The notes: a model not told the origin generated them from the letters alone. A stretch of DNA of 64,000 bases from Sutterella sp. AM11-39 (GCF_003472385.1 NZ_QRLV01000006.1:1-64000); one strand, 5' to 3'; positions 1 to 8,589 are shown, numbered from the stretch's first letter. Numbers and translations: made by a program.

Positions 1-444
1 CACCGGCAAGACCCGCATGACCGCTTCTACGCGCGACATGTGCGCCGCAATGCGGTTTTCCACCGAAGGAGCAAGCCAGCCTTTGCGCTTGCTTGCCACC
101 CGGTTGTTGAAACGAGGCGCACGGTAGCGCGTCTTGCGGCTGCGGCGAGAGCGGCGCAAAGCAAGACGGGCGGACAAAAGATCCGTGATGTCTTGACGCA
201 GTTCGACTTGCGAAGCATAGAGTTCGGCCTTTTCGGTTGTGGCCGAAAGACCAATGTGCTTGTAGCCGGAATCCACGCCAAGCGTTACAGGCTGTTTTGC
301 TTCGCCCGTTGCGATCGTAAGTTGAATCGTAAAAGGCGTGCGCCTTTTGACGCTTGCTTTTTTTTCTTTGAGAAGCAGCCTTGCTTTTGCCGGTGAGCAC
401 GGCATCAGAGGCTGTCCTCGTTTGTTTAAAACAAATACTCGCAA
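1..444 (-). CDS. iscB: IscB RNA-guided HNH/RuvC nuclease (OMEGA system), N-terminal part only
   Basis: The minus strand is open for 148 codons from a TTG at 444-442 to the window edge, so the 3' part is missing. The start is set by an AGGAGA six bases upstream. Residues 1-42 form the PLMP-type N-terminus of IscB (VFVLNKRGQPLMPCSP near residues 3-18, PFTIQL at 37-42). Residues 53-67 contain the first RuvC motif (LGVDSGYKHIG, with Asp58 the expected catalytic residue). Residues 93-115 are an arginine-rich bridge helix (RLALRRSRRSRKTR). IscB proteins are carried by IS200/IS605-type elements, are ancestral to Cas9, and cut DNA guided by an omega RNA encoded just upstream, which is also present here. 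The HNH domain, RuvC-II/III and any TnpA lie outside the window, so activity cannot be judged. Confidence 0.9.
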   Translation of the reverse strand, partial: MRVFVLNKRGQPLMPCSPAKARLLLKEKKASVKRRTPFTIQLTIATGEAKQPVTLGVDSGYKHIGLSATTEKAELYASQVELRQDITDLLSARLALRRSRRSRKTRYRAPRFNNRVASKRKGWLAPSVENRIAAHMSRVEAVMRVLPV

Positions 445-449
445 GATTT

Positions 450-703
450 GTCTCCTCGGTCTTTCGACCGGTTGAAATCCTTCGCCAATGTTGGAAGAGG
501 TTTACCTGTTCGCGGCACCGCTCCTACCTCTCAGAGCTTTTAACCGCGAACCGCAGAGCGCGGGACTAGGATTGACATCCCGCGGTGCCTATGCATTCCC
601 AACCAACGTAGCCCGCCTTTGGGGCGGCCTGAGGCTAGTCAACCAAGGCTTTTATCAAGCCTCGCTCTTTAGAGCGGGGTAGTTGACGAAGTATTTGCCG
701 AGT
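450..703 (-). ncRNA. omega RNA (HEARO-type RNA) of the IscB element, with guide at the high-coordinate end
   Basis: About 240 bases between the IscB ribosome binding site and the neighbouring gene are densely structured and have no credible ORF. Read on the minus strand, the scaffold begins at 687 with GTCAACTACCCCGCTC, a self-pairing CGCTCT/AGAGCG element and GAGGCTTG, which resembles the conserved 5' end of HEARO/omega RNAs. A GC-rich hairpin follows at 610-629 (GCCGCCCC/GGCGGGC arms), and the RNA ends near a CGGTCGAAAGACCG hairpin at 456-470 just before iscB. In known IscB systems the guide precedes the scaffold and is copied from DNA flanking the element, which here means bases from about 688 to 703. 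The exact ends are inferred. Confidence 0.8.
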
Positions 704-1245
704 TACTTGTTCGAAGACTGCCCCTGAGCGGGGACTTCTTGCTGAAGAATCGGTGCATCGGCAGGCAGTGGATCGATTCCGGTGACGTGCAGCATCAAAA
801 CGAGCGTAAGCGCAACAGCAGTGTATGCAACCCAGCCGAAGGCGCCGATCATGATCGCGCGTCCCATGAATTTTTTCGTGTAAACCGGCACGTTGTCTCT
901 GACGTACTGGATCTGCTTGATCCCAAGTGAGAAGGTCCAGCTCACCCAAAAGCCGATAAAGAGCGCAATCATCAGATAGCGACCGAAGAATGTGTCGCGG
1001 ATGAAAGGTTCAGAGAACGTGTAAACGGCAAAAGTGATGAAGGTCCACTTCACCCAACCCATGTTGCGGGCGGCGAGTTCGTCATCTCCGAGTTCACGCC
1101 AGTTGAGTCCCTGAAGAAATGCGCCGAACATCGGTGTGAAAAGAAGCGTGAAGAGAACGCTCATCAGGGGACTGAAGAGCGCTGGCACGCGATTGACTTC
1201 GTTTGCCGCAGGGCCGTTTTTCTGTTTCTTGTCGGTTTTGGTCAT
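703..1245 (-). CDS. Small four-helix membrane protein of unknown function
   Basis: This encodes 180 aa from the ATG at 1245. The reading frame stays open to 1350, but that extension overlaps the end of oxyR and looks non-coding. After a hydrophilic N-terminus rich in Lys and Asn there are about four hydrophobic segments (around FSPLMSVLFTLLF, WTFITFAVYTF, YLMIALFIGFWVSWTF and AIMIGAFGWVAYTAVALTL), so an inner-membrane protein is likely. I do not recognise the family. No strong Shine-Dalgarno sequence precedes the ATG. The gene follows oxyR on the same strand, and its stop codon (705-703) lies inside the presumed guide segment of the IscB omega RNA, so the mobile element sits directly against its 3' end. 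Confidence 0.6.
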   Translation of the reverse strand: MTKTDKKQKNGPAANEVNRVPALFSPLMSVLFTLLFTPMFGAFLQGLNWRELGDDELAARNMGWVKWTFITFAVYTFSEPFIRDTFFGRYLMIALFIGFWVSWTFSLGIKQIQYVRDNVPVYTKKFMGRAIMIGAFGWVAYTAVALTLVLMLHVTGIDPLPADAPILQQEVPAQGQSSNK

Positions 1246-1339
1246 TGAGGTCGAAAAGGCCGTCGGCTGGAACGGCCTTGATGGTCGGAAAAAAGCTTCG
1301 GACGAAATGATACGCGAGTCGGTTCTCGGCTCAAAGCAC

Positions 1340-2278
1340 TCAGGCCGCAACGGCAGGCAGCGATGTGAGGATGCGCGTTCCGTGCAGTTTCAAGGCACTG
1401 ACGGCCTTTGTAACGGCCTCGATCGCAGCAAGACGCGGGAAAGACTTGCGCCAGACCAGAACGACGCGGCGGCGCGGTACATTGGGCTTTTCAAACTCGA
1501 GGATCTTGATCATCGGATTGGATTCGTAATAAGGAACGGCACTAGCCGGAAGCACAGTAAGGCCCAGGCCCTGACTCACCATGTAGACGATTGTCTGCAG
1601 GCTGGTCCCCTCGACGGCGCGTTTGGAGAATCCGTCCGAGCGAGCAATGTCCGAGCAAAAGTCGAGAATCTGGTCGCGGAAGCAGTGGCCGCTTCCGAGC
1701 AGCAGCATCGGCTCTTCTTTGAGCTGTTCTCTCACAATGCTCTCGTTGCGGCTGATGGGATGATCGGCAGGAACGGCCGCCACGAAATCTTCGTCGTAGA
1801 GAGGCTGCATCATGAGGCCGGGCTGAGAGATCGGCAAAGCCATGATGGCGCAGTCGATCTGACCGTTTTTGAGCTGATCGAGAAGCGCGGATGTGTAGTT
1901 TTCCGACAGGATCAGCGGCATCATCGGGACGATCGAGTGTACGCTGCCCACCAGTTGCGGCACCAAATAGGGAGCGATGGTGTAGATGACGCCCAGACGC
2001 AGAGAACCGGTCAGGGGGTCGCGGCCCTGTGCGGCGCATTCGCGCAACTTGTCGCAGCGAGCGAGGATCTGTTCGGCTTCTTCGACGATGGCCGCGCCCG
2101 TGGGGGTGAGCGTCACATCGTTGCTGCGGCGCTCGAAGATCTTGACTTGCAGTTCATCTTCGAGTTTTTTTACGGCAACCGACAGGGAAGGCTGCGAGAC
2201 GTGGCAATACTCGGCCGCGCGACCGAAATGACGTTCGCGGGCTACGGCCAGAATGTAGCGAAGTTCGTTGAGTGTCAT
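1340..2278 (-). CDS. oxyR: OxyR, peroxide-sensing LysR-family regulator
   Basis: The product is 312 aa, with an N-terminal winged helix-turn-helix (residues 1-60, LNELRYILAVARERHFGRAA) and a LysR substrate-binding domain. The diagnostic feature is the segment GSGHCFRDQILDFC near residues 196-209, matching the two redox cysteines of OxyR that form a disulfide on exposure to H2O2. The family activates catalase, alkyl hydroperoxide reductase and related genes. AAGGA lies eight bases before the ATG. The gene is downstream of recG on the same strand with 48 bases between them, an arrangement seen in other betaproteobacteria (recG-oxyR). Its antioxidant targets are not in the immediate neighbourhood. 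Confidence 0.93.
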   Translation of the reverse strand: MTLNELRYILAVARERHFGRAAEYCHVSQPSLSVAVKKLEDELQVKIFERRSNDVTLTPTGAAIVEEAEQILARCDKLRECAAQGRDPLTGSLRLGVIYTIAPYLVPQLVGSVHSIVPMMPLILSENYTSALLDQLKNGQIDCAIMALPISQPGLMMQPLYDEDFVAAVPADHPISRNESIVREQLKEEPMLLLGSGHCFRDQILDFCSDIARSDGFSKRAVEGTSLQTIVYMVSQGLGLTVLPASAVPYYESNPMIKILEFEKPNVPRRRVVLVWRKSFPRLAAIEAVTKAVSALKLHGTRILTSLPAVAA

Positions 2279-2326
2279 CGAAATTTTCCTTTGCAGTCCG
2301 ATTGCGTTGGTTGAGCCTTTTCGATG

Positions 2327-4429
2327 TCAGGCTTGAAGAAAGTTTCCGGAGCCGGCAAACCAGCGACGGGCATGTTGCAGGGCAGACTTCGGATCCGTGG
2401 TAAGCCATGTTTGAGCGGCCTGTCGGGCCGCATCCAGCAGTTCGACGTCGGTGTCGAGATCTGCAAATCGCAACAGCGGTGCTCCCGACTGCTTGGCGCC
2501 CATGAATTCACCGGGACCGCGCAGGCGCAGGTCTTGCCGTGCGATTTCAAAGCCGTCCGTACTCGAGCGAATGACGGAAAGGCGCTCTTTGCCGACTTCC
2601 GAGAGATTAGGAGCATAAAGAAGCAGGCAGAAGCTTTTCTTGCTTCCGCGGCCGACGCGACCGCGCAACTGATGTAATTGCGAGAGGCCGAAGCGCTCGG
2701 CGTGCTCAATGATCATTACCGAAGCGTTGGGAACGTCAACGCCCACTTCAATGACGGTTGTCGCGACCAGAATGTCAACTTCACCTGAGCTAAAGGCGTT
2801 CATGATGCTTTGTTTCTCTTCGGCTGACATCGCACCGTGCACGAGCGCCACGCGGCAACCCGGCAATTCCTGCTGCAGGGCGTCACGGCGAAGCGTTGCC
2901 GCAGTTAGGTCTGATTTTTCGCTGTCTTCGATCAAAGGACAGACCCAGTAGACCTGAGAGCCCGAGGAAACTGCACGCTGAACCGCTGATGTAACCTCGG
3001 CCGTTCGATCCATACTGATGAGCGTAGTCACAATCGGCGTTCTGCCCGGCGGCAATTCATCAATGACGGAAACATCGATGTCGGCAAGGTAGCTCATCGC
3101 GAGCGTACGCGGAATGGGCGTAGCCGAAAGCATAAGCAGATGCGGTAGCGTCCCTTCCTGAACAGCGTTTCGAAGTTTGAGTCGTTGTTCGACGCCGAAA
3201 CGGTGTTGCTCGTCAACGATCGCGAGTCCCAGTTTGTGGAATTTGACGGCGTCCTGAATGAGCGCGTGGGTGCCGATTACGACTTGCGATTGGCCGGAAG
3301 CGACCATGTCTTGACGCAGTACCTTTTCTTTGGTGCGCAACGAACCGGTAAGGAGCACGACTTTCACGCCGAGCGGCTCGAGCAGGGGCTTGAGTTTAAG
3401 GTAGTGCTGCTCGGCAAGAATTTCGGTGGGAGCCATGAGTGCCGCTTGGTAGCCGCTGTCAACCGCCTGAAGAGCGGACAAGGCCGCGACAATCGTTTTT
3501 CCGCAGCCGACGTCACCCTGAACCAAACGGTTCATAGGAGCGTTTTGCGCAAGGTCGGTGTAAATCTCCACAAGGACGCGCTTTTGCGCTCCCGTTAGAG
3601 AAAAGGGAAGACTTGCGGTGAGCTTCTCGCGCAGATTGCCGTGGGTGCCCAAGAGACGAGGCGCTTGCAGTTCGCTTTTGACCTCTCGTGCGTAGCGAAG
3701 TGTGAGCTGTTGAGCCAGAAGCTCGTCGAACTTCAGACGGCGCCATTCGGGGGTTCGTCTTTCGCTGTAAGCCTCATAGTCAGCGCCCGGAGACGGGTGG
3801 TGCAAACTTTTGAGTGCGTCGCGAAGCGTAGGCAGCGAAAGGGATTGTGTGAAGCTCGCGGGGACGATGTCGGTGAGATCAACGTCAAGCATGGCCCGGT
3901 CAATGCGTTTTCTCAACCAAGTCTGGGTGATATGTTCGCCGGCAGGATAGACGGGGGTGAGCGTCGACGGAAGCTCGGACGTGTCCGTAATCGGATCTTT
4001 GATTTTTGGGTGCAGCATCTGAAGGCCGCCGCCAAATTGAACGGGCTGCTGCTGCACTTGGCCGGACAGTCTCAATAATGTTCCGCTCTTAAAGCGCTCG
4101 CGCATTTTCGGATAGAAATGCAGGAAACGGATCTCGATGTTTGCCGTGCCATCCGAAACGGAGGCGATAAGTTGCATGAATCGGCCGCCCTGTGTGCGGC
4201 TTGAGATGACGGTCCCCTGAATCTGAGCCCAGTCGCCCGCTTTGAGGTCGCAAATCCGCGTGATGCGGGTTTCGTCCTCGTAGCGCAGCGGCAGGTGAAG
4301 GACAAAGTCCCAATCGTTGATCAACCCCATGCGAGCGACACGTTCGGCAACGGAAACCGTCTCTGCTTTTTTCTTCGCAGGCTTCTCGTTGGTGTTTGAT
4401 TTTATTGAGGATTTCGATGTCTGCGGCAT
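2327..4429 (-). CDS. recG: ATP-dependent DNA helicase RecG
   Basis: RecG remodels stalled replication forks and branch-migrates Holliday junctions. The 700-aa protein has the expected order: an N-terminal wedge/OB-fold (TRICDLKAGDWAQIQGTV), then the superfamily 2 helicase core with Walker A (GDVGCGKTIVA), a DEQHRFG box II of the RecG type, SATPIPRT (motif III), and the late motifs ATTVIEVGVDVPNA and QLRGRVGRG. The C-terminal region has the RecG-typical LRGPGEFMGAKQSG. The frame opens at a TTG at 4438, but the ATG three codons later at 4429 is the more natural start. It is followed by oxyR on the same strand. Confidence 0.97.
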   Translation of the reverse strand: MPQTSKSSIKSNTNEKPAKKKAETVSVAERVARMGLINDWDFVLHLPLRYEDETRITRICDLKAGDWAQIQGTVISSRTQGGRFMQLIASVSDGTANIEIRFLHFYPKMRERFKSGTLLRLSGQVQQQPVQFGGGLQMLHPKIKDPITDTSELPSTLTPVYPAGEHITQTWLRKRIDRAMLDVDLTDIVPASFTQSLSLPTLRDALKSLHHPSPGADYEAYSERRTPEWRRLKFDELLAQQLTLRYAREVKSELQAPRLLGTHGNLREKLTASLPFSLTGAQKRVLVEIYTDLAQNAPMNRLVQGDVGCGKTIVAALSALQAVDSGYQAALMAPTEILAEQHYLKLKPLLEPLGVKVVLLTGSLRTKEKVLRQDMVASGQSQVVIGTHALIQDAVKFHKLGLAIVDEQHRFGVEQRLKLRNAVQEGTLPHLLMLSATPIPRTLAMSYLADIDVSVIDELPPGRTPIVTTLISMDRTAEVTSAVQRAVSSGSQVYWVCPLIEDSEKSDLTAATLRRDALQQELPGCRVALVHGAMSAEEKQSIMNAFSSGEVDILVATTVIEVGVDVPNASVMIIEHAERFGLSQLHQLRGRVGRGSKKSFCLLLYAPNLSEVGKERLSVIRSSTDGFEIARQDLRLRGPGEFMGAKQSGAPLLRFADLDTDVELLDAARQAAQTWLTTDPKSALQHARRWFAGSGNFLQA

Positions 4430-4490
4430 GGTTTTCAACGAAAAGGGGCGAATTTATTTGCCTTCAAATTCTTTGTTTTCGATTATCTGA

Positions 4491-4865
4491 TCAAATGACG
4501 GCAATGGCTTCGACTTCCACAAGCGCCCCCTTGGGCAGTGCCGCGACCTGCATGCAGCTGCGAGCAGGGTAGGGAGTGGGAACGTGAGCGGCCATGACTT
4601 CGTTGACCTGAGAGAAATCATTAATGTCGGTGAGAAAGATCGTGAACTTGACGACATCGGTCATTTTGGCGCCCGCTTGAGCCAAAACTGCCTCAAGGTT
4701 GTCGAACGCGCGGTTTGCTTGAGCGACGACGCCTTCGACCATCGTACCGGTGGCGGGATCCAGACCGATCTGCCCGGAGCAGTATACGGTGTTGCCGGCC
4801 TTGATGGCCTGGCTGTAGGGACCGACGGCAGCGGGAGCCTTGGGAGTCGAGATAACGGTGTTCAT
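4491..4865 (-). CDS. ridA: RidA-family enamine/imine deaminase
   Basis: This 124-aa protein has the usual length and motifs of the RidA (YjgF) family: STPKAPAAVGPYSQAIKAG at the N-terminus, SGQIGLDP, and the active-site RSCMQVAALPKGALVEVEAIA near the C-terminus, with the arginine that binds the substrate carboxylate. RidA hydrolyses reactive 2-aminoacrylate and related enamines released by PLP enzymes such as threonine/serine dehydratases, protecting PLP enzymes from damage. It is upstream of recG on the same strand, 61 bases away. It has its own short leader and faces a long intergenic region. Confidence 0.93.
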   Translation of the reverse strand: MNTVISTPKAPAAVGPYSQAIKAGNTVYCSGQIGLDPATGTMVEGVVAQANRAFDNLEAVLAQAGAKMTDVVKFTIFLTDINDFSQVNEVMAAHVPTPYPARSCMQVAALPKGALVEVEAIAVI

Positions 4866-5137
4866 GGCAGTCTCCAGTCAGAATTGAGTCAACGGACGAA
4901 ACGGTGTCCGACCGCATCATCCTAGCAAACTTCAGAGGACGATAGATTCTTTCAATCGACAAGGCGGCGGTATTCGTTCCCCATTGAATGTCGAAAAGCA
5001 ATTGGAGATTTAGCCTGTTTTTGGTGGAAAATACCCACTAATAGGTAGATTGTTAGCGTTTTACTACAGAAAACGGATGACATTTGATTAAATGCAAACT
5101 TTTTGAAAATTGCAAAGATTTGATTAAGCTATTGTTT

Positions 5138-5175
5138 TTGAAAGAAAAACCAATGCCTATAGGATAACTATCCTA
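5138..5175 (+). promoter_or_regulatory. Candidate frd promoter with overlapping 16-bp dyad
   Basis: TTGAAA at 5138-5143 and TAGGAT at 5160-5165 with 16 bases between them could be a sigma-70-type promoter. The -10 hexamer is part of a nearly perfect palindrome, TAGGATAACTATCCTA (5160-5175, seven-base arms), which is the kind of site a dimeric repressor would use. Upstream at about 5093-5107 lies TTGATTAAATGCAA, a degenerate match to the FNR half-site layout TTGAT-N4-ATCAA. All of this is pattern recognition only. Confidence 0.35.
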
Positions 5176-5306
5176 GGGTTTTTCCCGATAGTTCGGAGGG
5201 GGTAGAAAAACTAGACTGCGCTCCGAACGAGGCTGTCTGGCAAAGTCGCGCGCGTATGCGGAAGGCTATTACCGTTGGTATCCCTGTAAAATCCACTGGG
5301 AGATAA

Positions 5307-5456
5307 ACCGATTCAGACTGTCCTCAAACGGTTGGATGCGGCGGCATTGTCGGCCTTCTGGGCGGACACGAATCTCACGATGCCGAGGCATGCAAGGTTG
5401 TCGTAGCTACTACCGGCAACCTGACGACTTCGATCGAAATCAAGTCGGATGTGTAA
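5307..5456 (+). pseudogene. Possible gene remnant upstream of frdA
   Basis: Between two in-frame stops there are 49 codons with a protein-like composition: CPQTVGCGGIVGLLGG near the start, then EACKVVVATTGNLTTSIE before the stop. There is no ATG, GTG or TTG with a ribosome binding site in a sensible place, and an upstream in-frame segment (starting MRKAITVGIPVKSTGR) is cut off by the stop at 5304. It could be the decayed end of a longer gene or a chance open stretch. I do not recognise a family. Confidence 0.2.
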
Positions 5457-5677
5457 AAGCGTTCGGCTTGTTTTGGGTTTTATCAGTGAGATTCTTTTTT
5501 GCGCTGGCGATGTGAATTCCTGCGGGTTTACCATATCGGGCGCCTGCCGGAGCGGAAAAACGCCGCATTGGCAGAATCTGAGGAAGATGTAAGTTAATTG
5601 ACCCTGCTGTTGAGGGCACAGCGAGAGTTGTGCTCTTGTTCAAGCGGATCCTCTTAACGGATCAAGGAGACCTTGAA

Positions 5678-7663
5678 ATGAAGATTGTTTACACCGACGT
5701 ACTGGTGATCGGTGGCGGTCTGGCTGGTCTGCGTATGGCAGTTGCTGCCAAGCGCCGCGGTCACGACTCCATCGTTTTGTCGCTGGTGCCTCCGAAGCGT
5801 TCGCACTCGAAGGCGGCGCAGGGCGGCATGCAGGCATCCCTGGCTAACGTCATTAAGGGTGTTGGCGACAACGAAGACGTCCACTTCGCCGATACCGTTC
5901 GCGGTTCGGACTGGGGTGCTGACCAGGACGTGGTTCGCATGTTCGTGAACACCTCGCCGAAGGCTGTGCGTGAACTGGCTGCTTGGGGCGTGCCCTGGAG
6001 CCGTATCACCCCGGGCGATCGCCAGGTGATTATCAATGGTGAAAAGGTCACCATTACCGAACGTAAGGAAGCTGCCGGCCTGATCGGCCAGCGTGACTTC
6101 GGTGGTACCAAGAAGTGGCGTACCTGCTTCGTGTCTGACGGCACGGGCCACGCCATGCTGAACGCTGTTTCCGACCGTGTTATCGCCGAAAAGGTGCCGG
6201 TCATTGAACGTGTTGAGGCTCTTTCTCTGATTCATGACGGCAAGCGTTGCTACGGTGCTGTGGTTCGTGATCTGATCACGGGCGAACTTTACGCATACGT
6301 TGCCAAGGCTACGGCTATCGCCACGGGCGGCGCCGGCAAGCTCTTCCGCGTGACGACCAACGCTCAGATCTGCGAAGGTACCGGTCACGCACTGGCTCTG
6401 GAAAGCGGTGTTGCCGGCCTCGGCAATATGGAAGCCGTCCAGTTCCACCCGACCGGCATCTTCCCGGCCGGCATTCTGGTCACGGAAGGCTGCCGCGGTG
6501 ACGGCGGTCTGTTGCGCGACGTCGACGGCCATCGATTCATGCCCGACGTTGAACCCGAAAAGAAGGAACTTGCTTCCCGCGACGTGGTTTCCCGCCGTAT
6601 GGAAGAACGCATTGCTCAAGGCAAGGGCGTCAAGGGCCGCTTCGGTGAACACATCTGGCTCGACATCACGTTGCTTGGCGAACATCACATCAAGCACAAC
6701 CTGCGTGAAGTGTATGAAATCTGCCACTACTTCCTCGGCGTTGACCCGACGAAGGAATGGATCCCGGTCCGTCCGGCTCAGCACTACACCATGGGCGGTG
6801 TCCGCACCAACTACACGGGCGAATCCCGTCAGTTGAAGGGTCTGTTCGCTGCTGGTGAAGCTTCCTGCTGGGATATGCACGGCTTCAACCGACTCGGTGG
6901 TAACTCCGTTGCCGAAACCGTGGTTGCCGGCATGATCGTCGGTGAATTCATCGCCGACTTCTGCGACAAGCCCGAAAACGGCATTGACATCCCGACTTCC
7001 GTGATCTACGACTCCATCGCGAAGGTTCAGAACGAACTCGACGGCTTCATCAAGAACGCCGGTACGGAAGACATGGTTGCCATCCGCACCCGCATGCAGG
7101 ACCTGATGACCAGCAAGATCGGTATCTTCCGTCGCGGCGAAGACATGGAAAGCGCTGTTGCCGAACTCGAAGACCTCCTCAAGAAGACCTACAAAGTCTC
7201 CGTCAAGGACAAGGCCGGCAACAACCCCGAACTCGTTTACGCTTATCGCACCCGCAAGATGCTCAAGGTCGCTCTGGCTATCGCCTGCGGCGCTGCTGCT
7301 CGTAAGGAAAGCCGTGGTGCTCACTTCCGTGAAGACTACCCGGTTCGTAACGACGCTGAATGGCTGTGCCGTACGATCGCAACGTGGAAGAACGAAAACG
7401 ATACGCTGCCGACGCTTTCCTACGAAAAACTCGACGTCAGCAAGATGGAACTGCCGCCGGGCTGGCGTGGTTACGGTGCTAAGAATTACATCGATAACCC
7501 CGAAACCCCGAAGCGTCAGGCCGAAGTCGACGCCATCCGCGCCAAGATGGAAGCCGAAGGTGCCGACCGCTATGCTATTCAGGATGCGATCATGCCGTTC
7601 CACGACCTGCTGCCGAAGCGCCTGCAGGGTAAGAACGAACGCATCGATGAACCCCTCGCTTAA
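5678..7663 (+). CDS. frdA: Fumarate reductase flavoprotein subunit, Wolinella (epsilon) type
   Basis: FrdA reduces fumarate to succinate at a covalently bound FAD, as the terminal step of anaerobic respiration. The 661-aa product starts at the ATG at 5678 (AAGGAGA six bases upstream); the frame opens earlier at a TTG. It shows the FAD-binding [12 protein letters not shown] (residues 8-19), [13 protein letters not shown] with His43 at the position of the covalent FAD attachment in Wolinella Frd[18 protein letters not shown], the catalytic [20 protein letters not shown], and [11 protein letters not shown]. Overall it resembles the Wolinella/Campylobacter quinol:fumarate reductase more than enterobacterial FrdA or SdhA. 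frdB follows after 19 bases. Codon use is strongly biased, as expected for abundant protein. Confidence 0.93.
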   Translation: MKIVYTDVLVIGGGLAGLRMAVAAKRRGHDSIVLSLVPPKRSHSKAAQGGMQASLANVIKGVGDNEDVHFADTVRGSDWGADQDVVRMFVNTSPKAVRELAAWGVPWSRITPGDRQVIINGEKVTITERKEAAGLIGQRDFGGTKKWRTCFVSDGTGHAMLNAVSDRVIAEKVPVIERVEALSLIHDGKRCYGAVVRDLITGELYAYVAKATAIATGGAGKLFRVTTNAQICEGTGHALALESGVAGLGNMEAVQFHPTGIFPAGILVTEGCRGDGGLLRDVDGHRFMPDVEPEKKELASRDVVSRRMEERIAQGKGVKGRFGEHIWLDITLLGEHHIKHNLREVYEICHYFLGVDPTKEWIPVRPAQHYTMGGVRTNYTGESRQLKGLFAAGEASCWDMHGFNRLGGNSVAETVVAGMIVGEFIADFCDKPENGIDIPTSVIYDSIAKVQNELDGFIKNAGTEDMVAIRTRMQDLMTSKIGIFRRGEDMESAVAELEDLLKKTYKVSVKDKAGNNPELVYAYRTRKMLKVALAIACGAAARKESRGAHFREDYPVRNDAEWLCRTIATWKNENDTLPTLSYEKLDVSKMELPPGWRGYGAKNYIDNPETPKRQAEVDAIRAKMEAEGADRYAIQDAIMPFHDLLPKRLQGKNERIDEPLA

Positions 7664-7682
7664 TTACTAGGAGCTGACTTAA

Positions 7683-8489
7683 ATGAGTACTCAAGTGAAG
7701 AAGCAGCACCGCATGCTCAAGATCAGCATCCTGCGCTACAACCCGGCTGATCCTGCAAGCGTGCCGCACATGCAGACGTTTGAATGCGAAGAAGCTGATT
7801 CCATGACGCTGTTCATTCTTCTGAATGAACTCCGCGATCACCAGGATCCGACTCTTCAGTTCGACTTCGTGTGCCGTGCTGGTATCTGCGGCAGCTGCGC
7901 GATGCTGATTAACGGTAAGCCCGGTTTGGCTTGCCGTACGCTGACCCGCGACCTCCCGACCGAATTCACGCTCGCTCCGTTGCCCGCGTTTGAATTGATC
8001 GGTGACTTGTCTGTTAACACCGGCAAGTGGATGCGCAACATGTCCGAACGCATGGAAACGTGGGTTCACATGAAGTCTGAAGAAGTTGACCTTCGCAAGA
8101 AGGAAGAGCCGATGGATCCCCAGCTCGCTGAAGACATCTATCTGCTCGACCGCTGCGTGGAATGCGGTTGCTGTATCGCCGGTTGCGGTACGGTTCGCCT
8201 GCGCCCGGACTTCGCTGGCGGCGTTGCCATCAACAAGATCGCTCGCTTCCGCCTCGATCCGCGCGACACCCGTAACGACGGCGACTTCTACGACGTTATC
8301 GGTGACGATTCCGGTGTGTTTGGCTGCATGTCGTTGCTCGCCTGCCACGACTTCTGCCCGAAGGATCTGCCCTTGAAGACCCAGATCGCGTTCATCCGTC
8401 GCAAGATGGCCGAGCAGGGTATCAAGAACTACGACAAGGTTCTTCCCACGCCGAAGACTGGTAAGAAGATCCCGATTAAGGCTGCTTAA
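7683..8489 (+). CDS. frdB: Fumarate reductase iron-sulfur subunit
   Basis: FrdB passes electrons from the membrane anchor to FrdA. The 268-aa product has the ferredoxin-type [2Fe-2S] cluster (CRAGICGSCAMLINGKPGLAC, about residues 62-82), the [4Fe-4S] motif CVECGCCIAGC (about 157-167), and the [3Fe-4S]/second cluster region CMSLLACHDFCPKDLP. It resembles Wolinella FrdB and has about 25 extra residues at the C-terminus (ending in a Lys-rich tail). It is cotranscribed with frdA (19-base gap, AGGAG upstream). A rho-independent terminator follows 60 bases downstream, so the transcription unit ends without a membrane cytochrome b subunit. Confidence 0.93.
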   Translation: MSTQVKKQHRMLKISILRYNPADPASVPHMQTFECEEADSMTLFILLNELRDHQDPTLQFDFVCRAGICGSCAMLINGKPGLACRTLTRDLPTEFTLAPLPAFELIGDLSVNTGKWMRNMSERMETWVHMKSEEVDLRKKEEPMDPQLAEDIYLLDRCVECGCCIAGCGTVRLRPDFAGGVAINKIARFRLDPRDTRNDGDFYDVIGDDSGVFGCMSLLACHDFCPKDLPLKTQIAFIRRKMAEQGIKNYDKVLPTPKTGKKIPIKAA

Positions 8490-8548
8490 TCCTCTTCTTT
8501 ACCCGAACTTCGATTGACTTCCTTCGGGATGAGATCGGAGACAACAAG

Positions 8549-8588
8549 TTCCGCTTCTCGATTTTTTCGGGGGGCGGAATTTTTTTTT
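8549..8588 (+). terminator. Rho-independent terminator of frdAB
   Basis: TTCCGC at 8549-8554 pairs with GCGGAA at 8574-8579, followed directly by nine T residues. It lies 60 bases after the frdB stop. Confidence 0.75.
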
Positions 8589-8589
8589 C

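Larger units (their letters stand above)
4866..5677. other. Gene-free stretch between ridA and frdA
   Basis: About 810 bases lie between the divergent ridA and frdA starts. No membrane cytochrome gene (frdC) is encoded here on either strand, although Wolinella-type operons place one in this position. The first 300 bases are AT-rich and carry promoter-like elements and a dyad (described separately). The part from 5300 to 5460 has a stretch that reads like protein but lacks a start. The last bases hold the frdA ribosome binding site. The mRNA leader of frdA may therefore be several hundred bases long, if the promoter is near 5140-5165. Confidence 0.6.

Noticed and set aside
5654..7603. Long minus-strand frame opposite frdA (649 codons)
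   Set aside because: Shadow of frdA codon bias; no known motifs and no ribosome binding site.
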